DNA from: Bog-756 sp963737625
GTDB lineage: Bacteria > Actinomycetota > Acidimicrobiia > Acidimicrobiales > RAAP-2
Direction: 5' to 3'
DNA length: 64,000 bases
Assembly: GCA_963737625.1 (NCBI GenBank)
Contig: CAVTTK010000005.1
Span: forward strand, 62,001-126,000
Shown here piece by piece: positions 8,977 to 17,589 of the stretch. Position 1 is the first letter of the stretch. Each line of letters opens with the position of its first letter. The notes below the pieces were generated by a model. The model was given only the letters and a program-made list of their open reading frames with translations. It was not told where the DNA came from and searched no databases. The position numbers and the translations under genes are program-made.

Positions 8977-9255
8977 TCACGCCGACTGGTTGGCCTTGTG
9001 CCGTCCGTCGTCACCCCAGAGACGCTCCCGGTCGGCCAGCACCCGCCGGACCTTGACGAGCGAGGGGCTCCGGTCTCCGGGGCCACGGATGGCCTCGATC
9101 CGGTCCGTCCTCCACAACTGGTCGAGCACGGCGTCGACCGTGACCGGATCGAGGCCGGTCTCCAGGTCGATCAGCTGATTGTCGCAGTCCTGATCGGAGT
9201 CCTCGTACAGTCCGATGACGACGAGCACATCGTTCATATCCTCCGGGCTGGCCAT
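8977..9255 (-). CDS. small hypothetical protein, possibly winged-helix
   Basis: A 92-residue soluble protein that I do not recognise as a named family. The segment VTVDAVLDQLWRTDRIEAIR followed by basic residues looks like a small winged-helix fold, but no diagnostic motif is present. The start is the ATG at 9255. It lies between convergent and divergent neighbours and appears to be a single-gene unit. Confidence 0.5.
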   Translation of the reverse strand: MASPEDMNDVLVVIGLYEDSDQDCDNQLIDLETGLDPVTVDAVLDQLWRTDRIEAIRGPGDRSPSLVKVRRVLADRERLWGDDGRHKANQSA

Positions 9256-9401
9256 CGGCCGACACTACCTTCGGGTTGCCGGCTGGACGCGGCTTTCGCC
9301 GGAGCCGGGACGCGCCAGGGACCTCCGGTGTCGGGAGATGACAGGAGCGTCGGTCCGGCCTGCGGCATGACGGTCCCGGGATTCTCGACCAGTATGGATG
9401 G

Positions 9402-10253
9402 ATGCGTCGCTTCGTTCTCACCGTCACCTGCCCCGACGGCACCGGCATCGTGGCCGCCGTGACCGGGTTCATCGCCACCCATGGCGGATGGGTGGTCGAG
9501 GCGGCCCAGCACAGTGACCTGACCACGGGGCAGTTCTTCCAGCGGATCGAGATCCTGGCCGAGAGCCTCCCCTTCGACGGCGCCGAGTTCGCCCAGCGGT
9601 TCGCCGACGTGGCCGGCGAGTTCGAACTGAGCTGGCATCTCCGCGACAGTGAGGAACGCCGGAAGGTGGTGGTCCTGGCCAGCAAGGAGGATCACTGCCT
9701 GGCCGACATGCTCCATCGCTGGCGCAGCGGGGACCTGGTCTGTGACATCCCTGTGGTCATGGCCAACCATCCCGGTCTCCGGGCCCTGGTCGAGTGGTAC
9801 GGGATCGAGTTCCGCCACGTCCCCTTCGAGGAGGTGGGCAAGGCAGCGGCCTTCGACGAGATCGTGTCCCGGTTCGACGCCGTCGACGGCGATGTGATGG
9901 TGTTGGCCCGGTTCATGCAGATCCTGCCCCCGGCCGTCTGTGAGCGGTATCCAGGGCGCATCATCAACATCCACCACAGCTTTCTGCCCTCGTTCGCCGG
10001 GGCCCGTCCGTACCACCAGGCCTTCGAGCGGGGGGTGAAGCTCATCGGCGCCACCTGCCACTACGTCACCGCCACACTCGACGCCGGGCCCATCATCGAG
10101 CAGGACACCATCCGCATCGACCACGCCGACACAGTGGAGGAGCTGCTCCGCGTGGGGCGGGACATCGAGCGCTCCGTGCTGGTCCGGGGCCTCCGGTGGC
10201 ACCTCGAGGACCGGGTGCTGCTGAACGGGAACAAGACCGTCGTCTTTGGGTGA
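9402..10253 (+). CDS. purU: formyltetrahydrofolate deformylase
   Basis: A 283-residue enzyme that hydrolyses 10-formyltetrahydrofolate to tetrahydrofolate and formate, balancing one-carbon pools. Residues 1-80 form an ACT domain (FVLTVTCPDGTGIVAAVTGF). The remainder is a formyltransferase-like catalytic domain with INIHHSFLPSFAGARPYHQA, then VKLIGATCHYVTATLDAGPI. These contain the conserved Asn, His and Asp of the active site. The length matches the family. Its stop shares ATGA with the start of the nitronate monooxygenase gene, so the two are translationally coupled. Confidence 0.95.
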   Translation: MRRFVLTVTCPDGTGIVAAVTGFIATHGGWVVEAAQHSDLTTGQFFQRIEILAESLPFDGAEFAQRFADVAGEFELSWHLRDSEERRKVVVLASKEDHCLADMLHRWRSGDLVCDIPVVMANHPGLRALVEWYGIEFRHVPFEEVGKAAAFDEIVSRFDAVDGDVMVLARFMQILPPAVCERYPGRIINIHHSFLPSFAGARPYHQAFERGVKLIGATCHYVTATLDAGPIIEQDTIRIDHADTVEELLRVGRDIERSVLVRGLRWHLEDRVLLNGNKTVVFG

Positions 10254-11281
10254 TGGTCAGCGCGCTCCCGAGTGAGGTGCCCATCGTCCAGGCCCCGATG
10301 GCCGGTGGGCCCTCCACGCCGGCCCTGGTGGCGGCGGTGGCCGGAGCCGGCGGGTACGGCTTCGTCGCCGCCGGGTACCGTTCGCCCGAGGAGTTGAGGG
10401 ACGATATCGCCGCCACCCGTGCCGCGACCGGCGCCCCGTTCGGCGTCAACCTCTTCGTGCCCTCCGCTCCGGGGGATGCCGCAGCGGTCGGCGGCTATGC
10501 CGCTGACCTCGAGCCCGAGGTCCGACGACTCGGGGTGGCCCTCGGCCCGCCGAGGTGGGAGGACGACGGCTACGAGGCCAAGCTCGAGGTGGTGGCGACG
10601 GCCCGCGTCAACCTGGTGGGGTTCACCTTCGGCTGCCCCAGCGCCACGACCGTCGATGGCCTGCACCGGGCGGACTGCCGGGTGGTGGTCACCGTGACCT
10701 CGGTGGCGGAGGCGCGAACGGCGATGACCTGCGGCGCCGACTTCCTGGCCGTGCAGGGCACCGAAGCGGGGGGCCACCAAGGGTCCTTCCTCGATCTCGC
10801 CCCCAACCACCGTCCTCTCCTCTCCCTCGTGGGCGAGCTCATCGAGGTCACCGACGTGCCCCTCATCGGTGCCGGTGGGGTCATGACGGGCGCCGAGGTC
10901 GCCGCGGTCCTGGCCGCCGGGGCCGCCGCCGTCCAGATCGGTACCGCACTGCTGTGCACCCCCGAGGCGGGAACATCTGCTCCCTACCGGCAGGCCCTGC
11001 TCGACGGGCGCTACCCCGACACCATGGTGACCCGGGCCTTCTCTGGTCGCTACGCCCGGAGCCTGGCCAACGAGTTCGCACGGGCCCACCACCAACGGGC
11101 CCCTCAGGCCTACCCCGAGGTCCACCACCTGACCCGCCCGCTCCGCGCCGCGGCCACGAGGGCCGGCGATGCCTCGGTGCCCAACCTGTGGGCAGGCACC
11201 GGCTGGCGGCGGATCAGGGCCGATCCCGCCGGGACCATCATCCGACGCATGGCCGGTGAGGCCATGCGTTCCGACCGGTGA
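10253..11281 (+). CDS. nitronate monooxygenase family flavoprotein
   Basis: A 342-residue FMN-dependent TIM-barrel enzyme of the 2-nitropropane dioxygenase family, which oxidises nitronates. N-terminal VPIVQAPMAGGPSTPALVAA binds FMN. The conserved GTEAGGHQGS contains the family active-site His. PLIGAGGVMTGAEVAAVLAA and AVQIGTALL bind the flavin phosphate. The ATG at 10253 overlaps the purU stop, and an upstream frame to 10196 lies inside purU. The coupling with purU is unusual, and the physiological substrate is not evident. Confidence 0.9.
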   Translation: MVSALPSEVPIVQAPMAGGPSTPALVAAVAGAGGYGFVAAGYRSPEELRDDIAATRAATGAPFGVNLFVPSAPGDAAAVGGYAADLEPEVRRLGVALGPPRWEDDGYEAKLEVVATARVNLVGFTFGCPSATTVDGLHRADCRVVVTVTSVAEARTAMTCGADFLAVQGTEAGGHQGSFLDLAPNHRPLLSLVGELIEVTDVPLIGAGGVMTGAEVAAVLAAGAAAVQIGTALLCTPEAGTSAPYRQALLDGRYPDTMVTRAFSGRYARSLANEFARAHHQRAPQAYPEVHHLTRPLRAAATRAGDASVPNLWAGTGWRRIRADPAGTIIRRMAGEAMRSDR

Positions 11282-11350
11282 CCGACGTGGCCATGCCTGC
11301 GTGGGCCATGGAGGGACGGAAGCGACCTGGCCGTCGGGGGCGCCCCGGGG

Positions 11351-11944
11351 TCAGGGTTTGGCGGTCGTGGTGGTAGCGCCGGCCGCCGCCGGGGTGCTGT
11401 CACCACAGATGGCGAACGGCGTCACGCTCATGGTCACGCCGGCGGGAAGCTTGGCGATGACCGCGCCGACCACCTCCCAGGTGACGGCATCCACAGGAAA
11501 CGAAGAGCTGAGGGCGACCCTCTGGGTTCCCCGGGACGTCGACACCTGGCCCCCTCCGCTCAGGACGACCTTGCCGGCCGGGCAGCTCACCTTGGCCGCC
11601 AGTTCGGTGCCGCTCGGCGCGGCCGCCGCCGTGGCCACGGCGGGAGCGGTGATGATGGAGCCGACGGTGAGGGCGCTGGGAGGGCCAGCCGGGCCGGTGG
11701 GACCGGCGGCGCCGGTCGGCCCGGTGGCGCCGGCGGGCCCTTCCGGGCCGGTGGCACCGGTGGGCCCGACCGGGCCCGAAACCTTGGAGGGGGTCTTGGT
11801 GATGGCGTAGATGCCCGTCCCCAAGCCCGCCAGTCCGATGATGAGAGCGCCGATCATGACCGGAAGGACCCACCGAGGCAGATTGGCCTTCGCCCCGGGT
11901 GGGGAGGCCGGAACCGGTGCTGGACCTACGGGGCTGACGTCCAC
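11351..11944 (-). CDS. membrane-anchored collagen-like repeat protein
   Basis: A 197-residue protein with a short Pro/Ala-rich cytoplasmic segment (1-23), one transmembrane helix (about 25-48, LPVMIGALIIGLAGLGTGIY) and a collagen-like Gly-X-Y stretch of 11 triplets (about residues 57-89). A C-terminal domain of about 100 residues contains two Cys (VSCPAGKVVLSGGG and FAICGD). Such domains follow collagen-like linkers in secreted actinobacterial proteins. The start is the GTG at 11944. It is likely exposed outside the cell, but its role and any trimer formation are inferred only. Confidence 0.75.
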   Translation of the reverse strand: MDVSPVGPAPVPASPPGAKANLPRWVLPVMIGALIIGLAGLGTGIYAITKTPSKVSGPVGPTGATGPEGPAGATGPTGAAGPTGPAGPPSALTVGSIITAPAVATAAAAPSGTELAAKVSCPAGKVVLSGGGQVSTSRGTQRVALSSSFPVDAVTWEVVGAVIAKLPAGVTMSVTPFAICGDSTPAAAGATTTTAKP

Positions 11945-12028
11945 GTCCGGCAGGCTATCGGGTCGATGCCCGGAGCGACGGGCAGCTCGCGCCGCATGCG
12001 TCGGGAGGTCTCCGACGGCTCAGCCCGA

Positions 12029-12418
12029 TCAGGTGGCCCACTGCTGGAGATACAACCGGGCCCGCGACGCCTGCTGGACGCGGTCCATGAAGTTCTCGCC
12101 TATCCGGTCGGCGATCTCCGGATGTTCGATCCACCGACCCTCCGGCGCCTCTTTGGTCACCATCTGCATGATGGCGCAGAGCCCTTGGCATGCACCGATC
12201 AGCTCTCGCAGTTGCAGGTCGAAATTGTCGTCGGGGCAGCGACGCGAGTCGAGCCACCGTGCCGCGTGCGCGGTTGAGGCGCTCAGCTGGTCACACGACG
12301 CCAGGACCACGACGGCGGGCGCCTCGGAGGTCGAAATGAGCCGGTCCTCGGCCTCCATCAACGACCGCACGATCGGCCACGCCTCGGCCAACCAACGGTC
12401 GAGCGAGCGCCGACCCAT
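12029..12418 (-). CDS. hypothetical protein, helical
   Basis: A 129-residue soluble, mainly helical protein with three Cys (ASCDQL, RRCPDD, ACQGLC) and no family that I recognise. The ATG at 12418 is preferred over that at 12424 because AGGGG lies 6 bp upstream of it. It is on the same strand as the collagen-like gene, about 85 bp away, and may be co-transcribed with it. Confidence 0.55.
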   Translation of the reverse strand: MGRRSLDRWLAEAWPIVRSLMEAEDRLISTSEAPAVVVLASCDQLSASTAHAARWLDSRRCPDDNFDLQLRELIGACQGLCAIMQMVTKEAPEGRWIEHPEIADRIGENFMDRVQQASRARLYLQQWAT

Positions 12419-12559
12419 TCTCATCCCCTGCGCCCCTCGACCTGTGTCACGTCACCATTCTGCCGACAAAACGCAGAGCGCTCCCAGAATCGCGCTCAAC
12501 GCCACCCGGTGGACGCTGGGAGTGGCCCCACCCTGCACACCCACTTCGGACGGCCGGTA

Positions 12560-15337
12560 CTAGCCGGCGGCTGAGCCGTAGAAGGGGGCATGGAAGGAGA
12601 ACACCCCGCCATCGCTGGCCACCAGCCAGTACCCATCCCCGTTGTTGTCGGGGATGGCGGTCACGATGGGACGGTTCAACCGTAAGAGTCCGGTTCCGCC
12701 GTAGAAGGGAGTGTTGAACCCGGTGAAGACCCCACCGTCGGCGGCCACCAGCCGGTAGCCCGTTCCGTCGGCCGTGGGATCGATGCCCACGATGGGCTGG
12801 TTGAGCTTCATGCCCCCGGTGGCACCGTCGAAGGGTGCGTCGAAGTTGAAGACCCCACCGTCGGAGGCCACCAGCCAGTAGCCCCCGGTGGACCGGTCGA
12901 CGGCCATGCCCACCACGGGCTTGTTCAGCTTCATCAGTCCGGTACCGCCGTGGAAGGTGGCGTTGAAGGAGAACACCCCGCCGTCGCTGGCCACCAGCCA
13001 GTACCCCGCCCCGTCCGGGGTGGCGCCCATGCCCACGATCGGCTTGTTGAGGCGGATCGCACCGGTCGATCCCTCGAAGGGGGCGTTGAAGGAGAACACC
13101 CCGCCGTCGGAGGCCACCAGCCAGTACCCGCCGGTGGCCGGGTCGACGGCCATCCCCACGATGGGACGGTTGAGGGGGGTACCGGTCATCCCACCGGAGC
13201 AGACGGCGGCACCGAAGGCGGCCACGTCGCCGTACTTGTCCACCTCGAAGTAGCCGGATCCGTCGTCGAGGGCGGCGGCACCCACGACGGCACCCGACGG
13301 CAGCTGCGTGGCACAGCCCGGCTGACCGGAGCCGGGGCTGAACTGGAGTGGCGGCGGCGTCGTGATCAGTTTGGCCAGGCCGGGCCACGAGGCCTGACCG
13401 CCGGTGTCGACGGCGGCGACCGAGTAGGAGTAGGTGGTGCCGGGCTGGGCGCTGGTGTCGGTGAAGGAGGTGGTGGAAGACCCCACGGTGGCCAGGCCCG
13501 AGCCGTTGCGGTAGATCCGGTACGAGGCGATGGACCCGCCCGCCTCGGATGATGCCGACCAGTTGAGGGCCACCGATGTCGTCGACGTGGCCGCCGCCGT
13601 CACGGTGGCCGGGGTGGATGGCCCGGTGGTGGCCGGGTAGGTGTAGGTCTGCACGTCGAAGGTGGCACCGGCGGCGTTGTAGGGCGTCACGGTGACGCTG
13701 TCCCCGTTCACCGTCACCTTGAGGAAGTTGTAGACATCGGCCTCGGAGGTCGGCGTGGGTGCGGTGTTGTTCGTGCTGCAGGCGGAGCCCGCGTGCAGGG
13801 TCGGGTTCCACCCCAGCGCGTAGATATCGCTGTCGACGGGCGACGGGCCGTGGGTCAGGTTCGTGCAGGTGACGCCACCGAGGACGGGCTCCAGCACACC
13901 CCCACCGCCCCCGGTCACGTAGTTGGTGATCTCCCCGGAACCACTGGGCACGATGCGCTGGTAGGTGTGGGCGTGGCCATTGAAGGCCACTTTCACACCA
14001 TTGGCGGCCAGCAGCGCCTCGAGACTGGTCGAGGCGTTGGGGTTGGCCGGGCTGTTCTGTAGGTACACGTCCGAGGGCTGCGTGGCGTTGTCCGAGCGGA
14101 GTGGGTAGTGGAAGACGGCGAACTTGACACCGCCAGGATGTTCGGCGAGATCCCGCTGGAGCCACTGGTACTCCGGGGAGCTCGTCTGCCAGTGCTCATC
14201 GGCGTCGGCCTGGTACGGCTCGCAGTAGATGGCCGCCGGCGTCCCCGGGGCTCCGCACACGCTCCCGGTGGTGGTCCCCAACTTGTTGGCCACCGTGTCC
14301 GACCAGGCGCCGTCGAGCACGTAGACGCGGACGTCGCCGGTGGAGAACGCATACCAGTTGTCCGGCGACGAGCCGGTGATCCCGTCGGTGCCCGAATAGC
14401 TGTCGAAGGCGTAGGTCCCCCCCGAGGACGCTGCCGTGTTGGCCGTCGGGAAGACCTTCAGGGGATTGATGTTCTGGCCGTGGTCCCCGGCTCCGGCGAA
14501 GATCGGAAGTCCGCCGGTCTGGGGGTAGTAGAACGCGCCGAAGAAGTTGCTGACCTCGGGCTGGGTTCCCGTCTGCTGGAGGTCGCCGAAGGTGGACTGG
14601 GTGGTTCCGCTGTAGGCGATGTCACCGGCCGAGATGAGGAAGTCGGCGCCGGACTGGCCGATCTGACGGTCCAGGGACGCCTGGTCGGGGTTGTAGCCGT
14701 TGGGAAACGGGACGTCCGCGGCCGGGGTCCGACTGGTGTAGTAGTAGTTCTCGCCGGTGTCGTCGATCACGTCGAAGGAGACCGGAGCGGACGACTGTGC
14801 GCTACTGGCACTGAGCGTCGTGAAGAGTTGTATGGGTTCGGCGGACGGAAACAGGTTGACCGAGCCGGGGGTGTTGCCGGAGAACACGGCATAGCAATAC
14901 TGGGTCCCTGGGGTCAGGCCCGAGAGGATGACGGAGTTCTGGTACTCCGACACCCCGTTGACCGAGAACTGGCGGCTGGTGAGGCTGGACGAGGCCACGG
15001 GATTCACCCCATTGACCGGTCCCGGCAGAGAGCTCGGAGCCGAGGCCGCCGATATCGACCAGTTGGTGATGGAGACCGGGCACGACCCACCGCTGAGGGC
15101 GGTCGTTGCCAGCACCGACCCGGGGGTCGCCGAATTGGTCGCCCAGTTCACGGACGCCGTGGTCTGGGTGAGGTCGGTCACGTAGGGCGCCCGTGTCATG
15201 GCCGGATTGAATCCCGTGTACGGCGTGACCGTCACCGGGCTGTCCGCCGACGCCGTCCGCATCAGGGCCACCGCCGATACCGCCCCGATCACCAGAAGTA
15301 CGACGAGGCCTAGTCCGACCGAAGCGCGCTTCCTCAT
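12560..15337 (-). CDS. secreted purple acid phosphatase-like metallophosphoesterase with six-unit C-terminal repeat domain
   Basis: A 925-residue secreted protein. It has a signal peptide (residues 1-32, hydrophobic LVVLLVIGAVSAVALM) and then a purple acid phosphatase N-terminal Fn-like domain. The metallophosphoesterase core has FDVIDDTGE, SAGDIAYSG, GAGDHGQNI, FAVFHYPLRS and NGHAHTYQR, which supply the two-metal ligands. The third motif reads GDHG where GNHE is usual. A fibronectin type III domain (about 600-685) follows. The last 230 residues are six units of about 42 residues built on GYWLVASDGGVFSF. It probably hydrolyses phosphoesters outside the cell. Two other proteins in the window share the repeat domain. 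Confidence 0.88.
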   Translation of the reverse strand: MRKRASVGLGLVVLLVIGAVSAVALMRTASADSPVTVTPYTGFNPAMTRAPYVTDLTQTTASVNWATNSATPGSVLATTALSGGSCPVSITNWSISAASAPSSLPGPVNGVNPVASSSLTSRQFSVNGVSEYQNSVILSGLTPGTQYCYAVFSGNTPGSVNLFPSAEPIQLFTTLSASSAQSSAPVSFDVIDDTGENYYYTSRTPAADVPFPNGYNPDQASLDRQIGQSGADFLISAGDIAYSGTTQSTFGDLQQTGTQPEVSNFFGAFYYPQTGGLPIFAGAGDHGQNINPLKVFPTANTAASSGGTYAFDSYSGTDGITGSSPDNWYAFSTGDVRVYVLDGAWSDTVANKLGTTTGSVCGAPGTPAAIYCEPYQADADEHWQTSSPEYQWLQRDLAEHPGGVKFAVFHYPLRSDNATQPSDVYLQNSPANPNASTSLEALLAANGVKVAFNGHAHTYQRIVPSGSGEITNYVTGGGGGVLEPVLGGVTCTNLTHGPSPVDSDIYALGWNPTLHAGSACSTNNTAPTPTSEADVYNFLKVTVNGDSVTVTPYNAAGATFDVQTYTYPATTGPSTPATVTAAATSTTSVALNWSASSEAGGSIASYRIYRNGSGLATVGSSTTSFTDTSAQPGTTYSYSVAAVDTGGQASWPGLAKLITTPPPLQFSPGSGQPGCATQLPSGAVVGAAALDDGSGYFEVDKYGDVAAFGAAVCSGGMTGTPLNRPIVGMAVDPATGGYWLVASDGGVFSFNAPFEGSTGAIRLNKPIVGMGATPDGAGYWLVASDGGVFSFNATFHGGTGLMKLNKPVVGMAVDRSTGGYWLVASDGGVFNFDAPFDGATGGMKLNQPIVGIDPTADGTGYRLVAADGGVFTGFNTPFYGGTGLLRLNRPIVTAIPDNNGDGYWLVASDGGVFSFHAPFYGSAAG
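12563..13255 (-). repeat. six-unit protein repeat, phosphatase C-terminus
   Basis: Six tandem coding repeats of about 126 bp (42 residues). Units 2, 3, 4 and 6 contain GYWLVASDGGVF, unit 1 is degenerate (GYFEVDKYGDVAAF) and unit 5 reads GYRLVAADGGVF. Each unit ends with LNKPIVGM-like sequence. A closed six-bladed beta-propeller is the simplest reading. Confidence 0.8.
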
Positions 15338-15709
15338 ATTGCCCCATTCATCGTGTCGAGAATTCGAAAGTTACCGCACCGTGAACGTGGTTACAAAAGT
15401 TCACATGGTCTCCCGACGCAGGGCACCTCAACTGGAGATTCAGCCACTATCACGGACAGGGTCGTCGACCCCATTGCGTGCATTGTCGTCCCTTGTGCGC
15501 CGCCCACTATGACGCTCCAAATGCAATGCGTTGCGTGGTCATATGACCACGCAATGCGTAAAATCGCCCGCCCTCAGGGGCCCACCACGTGTGTTATCTC
15601 GAATGCGGAGCGTGGGTTTCGTACCGTCCGTGGGCGTCGAGTCGCCACCGGTGTGACTCTGGGACGGGCTTGCCGCCACCGGTTGACCCGCTCTCAGCTG
15701 AATCCAATA
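15338..15709. other. divergent control region between two repeat-domain genes
   Basis: 372 bp between the phosphatase gene and the Ig/FN3-type repeat protein gene. It contains a perfect 24-bp palindrome at 15531-15554 and no supported reading frame. Promoters for both genes should lie here, but I could not place -35 and -10 elements confidently. Confidence 0.5.
15531..15554. promoter_or_regulatory. perfect 24-bp palindrome, candidate operator
   Basis: The left half is TTGCGTGGTCAT and the right half is its exact reverse complement, with no spacer. Related ATGCG steps extend on both sides. No T-run follows, so it is not a simple terminator. Its place in a divergent control region suggests a dimeric regulator site. 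Confidence 0.6.
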
Positions 15710-17554
15710 ATGGGCGGAGTGAACATCCGAGGGGCAGGCGTGGCTCCCGACCGGGACGCCAGCAGGGCCAAGAGATTCGTGCGGGGCTCGATGATCCTGG
15801 CGGTGGCCGTCCTGTCGCTGGGCTCGATCGCCGTGGTCGGCACACCGGCCTTTGCCGCCCTGACCGGGGTGACGTTGAGTCCGAGCCCGCCCTCCGCCGG
15901 GTCCACGTCGAACTACGCCGTCGGCTTCACCGCGGCGACGGCCATCCCGACCGGCGGCACCATCACGCTGACCGCACCAGCGGGAACGACGTTGCCGACG
16001 GCCGCGGGAAGCTACACCGTGACCGGCTCATCGTTCACATCACTCACCGGCTCGTCCCCGTCCGTCACCCTCACCGTAACCGGGACCGTGGCGGCCGGCC
16101 CCGTGACGGTCGGCATCACCGGAGTCGTCAATCCCACCACCGCCGGCTCGGCCTACACGTTCACGGTGGGCACCTCGGCCGACGGCTCGGCGGTCAGTTC
16201 GCCCTACGCCATCACGCCGGGAGCGGGAACCCGACTGACGGCCACGGCGGGAGGCGGCCAGACGGCCCGCGTCGGTGCCCCGTTCGCCACACCGTTTGGC
16301 GTGGTGGTGCAGGACTCGCTCGGAAATGCCGTCTCCGGGGCATCGGTGACCTTCGCCGCACCCTCCAGCGGAGCTAGTGGGACGTTCGCCGGAAGCAGCA
16401 CGACCTCTACCGTGACCACCGACTCCGCTGGTGTGGCCACGTCCCACGCCTTCACGGCCAACGCCGCGGCGGGCACCTACGCGGTCAGTGCCGCGGTATC
16501 CGGGGCTCCGAACACCTCGTTCCAGATGACCAACTTCACGACCCCGGGGGCGCCGAGCAGCGTCACGGCGTCGGGCGGCAACCAGTCGGCCACCGTCCAC
16601 TGGGTCGGCCCCAGTTCCGATGGATTCAGCGCCATCACCGGGTACGTGATCACGGTGGTGAACACGGGCGCCCAGGTGGTCGCCGGAAACGTCGACCACG
16701 CCACGGTCAACGGGCTCACCAACAACGTGGTCTACACCTTCACGGTGACGGCGGTGAACGCCGCTGGTGCCGGACCACCCTCGGCCGCCACCAGCCCGGT
16801 ACGGGCCAATCCCACGGGCTACTGGCTGGTGGGGACCGACGGCGGCATCTTCTCCTTCGGCCACAACGGGTTCTTCGGGTCCACCGGGGCCGTTCATCTG
16901 AACGCCCCCATCGTGGGCATGGCCTCGACGGTTGACGGCAACGGCTACTGGCTGGTCGCTTCGGACGGTGGCATCTTCGCCTTCGGCGACGCCACCTTTT
17001 ACGGCTCGATGGGCGCCAAGCGCCTCAACGCCCCCATCGTGGGCATGGCCGCCACTCCCGACGGCCTCGGCTACTGGCTGGTGGCCTCGGACGGCGGCAT
17101 CTTCGCCTTCGGTGACGCCGGCTACCACGGGTCGATGGGGGCCAAGCACCTCAACAGGCCCATCGTGGGGATGACCCCGACCCCGAGCGGGGCCGGCTAC
17201 TGGCTGGTGGCCTCGGACGGCGGCATCTTTGCCTTCGGGACGGCGAAGTTCTTCGGTTCGACGGGAGGCAAGCACCTCAATGCCCCCATCGTGGGCATGG
17301 ACAGTCCCGACGCCGGCGGCTACTGGCTGGTGGCCACCGACGGCGGCATCTTCGCCTTCGGTGATGCCGCCTACGTCGGTTCGACCGGTGGCATGCACCT
17401 CAACGCCCCCATTGTGGGCATCAAGGCGACCTCCAGCGGTGGGGGTTACTGGTTGGTGGCCACCGACGGCGGCATCTTCGCCTTCGGCGACGCCACCTTC
17501 GACGGCTCCGAGGGTGGCTCGCATCTCAACCGACCGATCGTCGGCATCGGGTAG
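15710..17554 (+). CDS. secreted Ig-like/FN3 protein with six-unit C-terminal repeat domain
   Basis: A 614-residue exported protein. A basic N-terminus (RDASRAKRFVRGS) precedes a signal peptide hydrophobic core (ILAVAVLSLGSIAVVG, cleavage near PAFAA). Two Ig-like beta domains follow: one rich in Thr/Gly, then one of the Big_1 type with VVVQDSLGNAVSGASVTFAA. Next comes a fibronectin type III domain (about residues 278-370, starting GAPSSVTASGGNQSATVHW) and six 42-residue units with GYWLVASDGGIFAFGDA. There is no catalytic motif, so an adhesive or structural surface role is plausible. The start could instead be the GTG at 15719. The longer frame to 15353 crosses the control region. Confidence 0.8.
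   Translation: MGGVNIRGAGVAPDRDASRAKRFVRGSMILAVAVLSLGSIAVVGTPAFAALTGVTLSPSPPSAGSTSNYAVGFTAATAIPTGGTITLTAPAGTTLPTAAGSYTVTGSSFTSLTGSSPSVTLTVTGTVAAGPVTVGITGVVNPTTAGSAYTFTVGTSADGSAVSSPYAITPGAGTRLTATAGGGQTARVGAPFATPFGVVVQDSLGNAVSGASVTFAAPSSGASGTFAGSSTTSTVTTDSAGVATSHAFTANAAAGTYAVSAAVSGAPNTSFQMTNFTTPGAPSSVTASGGNQSATVHWVGPSSDGFSAITGYVITVVNTGAQVVAGNVDHATVNGLTNNVVYTFTVTAVNAAGAGPPSAATSPVRANPTGYWLVGTDGGIFSFGHNGFFGSTGAVHLNAPIVGMASTVDGNGYWLVASDGGIFAFGDATFYGSMGAKRLNAPIVGMAATPDGLGYWLVASDGGIFAFGDAGYHGSMGAKHLNRPIVGMTPTPSGAGYWLVASDGGIFAFGTAKFFGSTGGKHLNAPIVGMDSPDAGGYWLVATDGGIFAFGDAAYVGSTGGMHLNAPIVGIKATSSGGGYWLVATDGGIFAFGDATFDGSEGGSHLNRPIVGIG
16817..17551 (+). repeat. six-unit protein repeat, Ig/FN3 protein C-terminus
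   Basis: Six tandem units of about 42 residues, each starting GYWLV(A/G)(S/T)DGGIF and ending HLNAPIVGM or a close variant. The unit number equals that in the phosphatase and the NHL-type protein. Confidence 0.85.
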
Positions 17555-17589
17555 CCCGTCCCGCCGGACCCGGCTCATGGCACCGACCG

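Noticed and set aside
12563..13255. Non-coding tandem repeat or CRISPR-like array
   Set aside because: The 126-bp periodicity is explained by 42-residue protein units in frame.
12447..14165. 572-codon frame on the same strand as the phosphatase gene but in another phase
   Set aside because: It lies wholly over the phosphatase repeats and reads as Arg/Pro/Gly-rich noise. The phosphatase frame has metal-binding motifs throughout.
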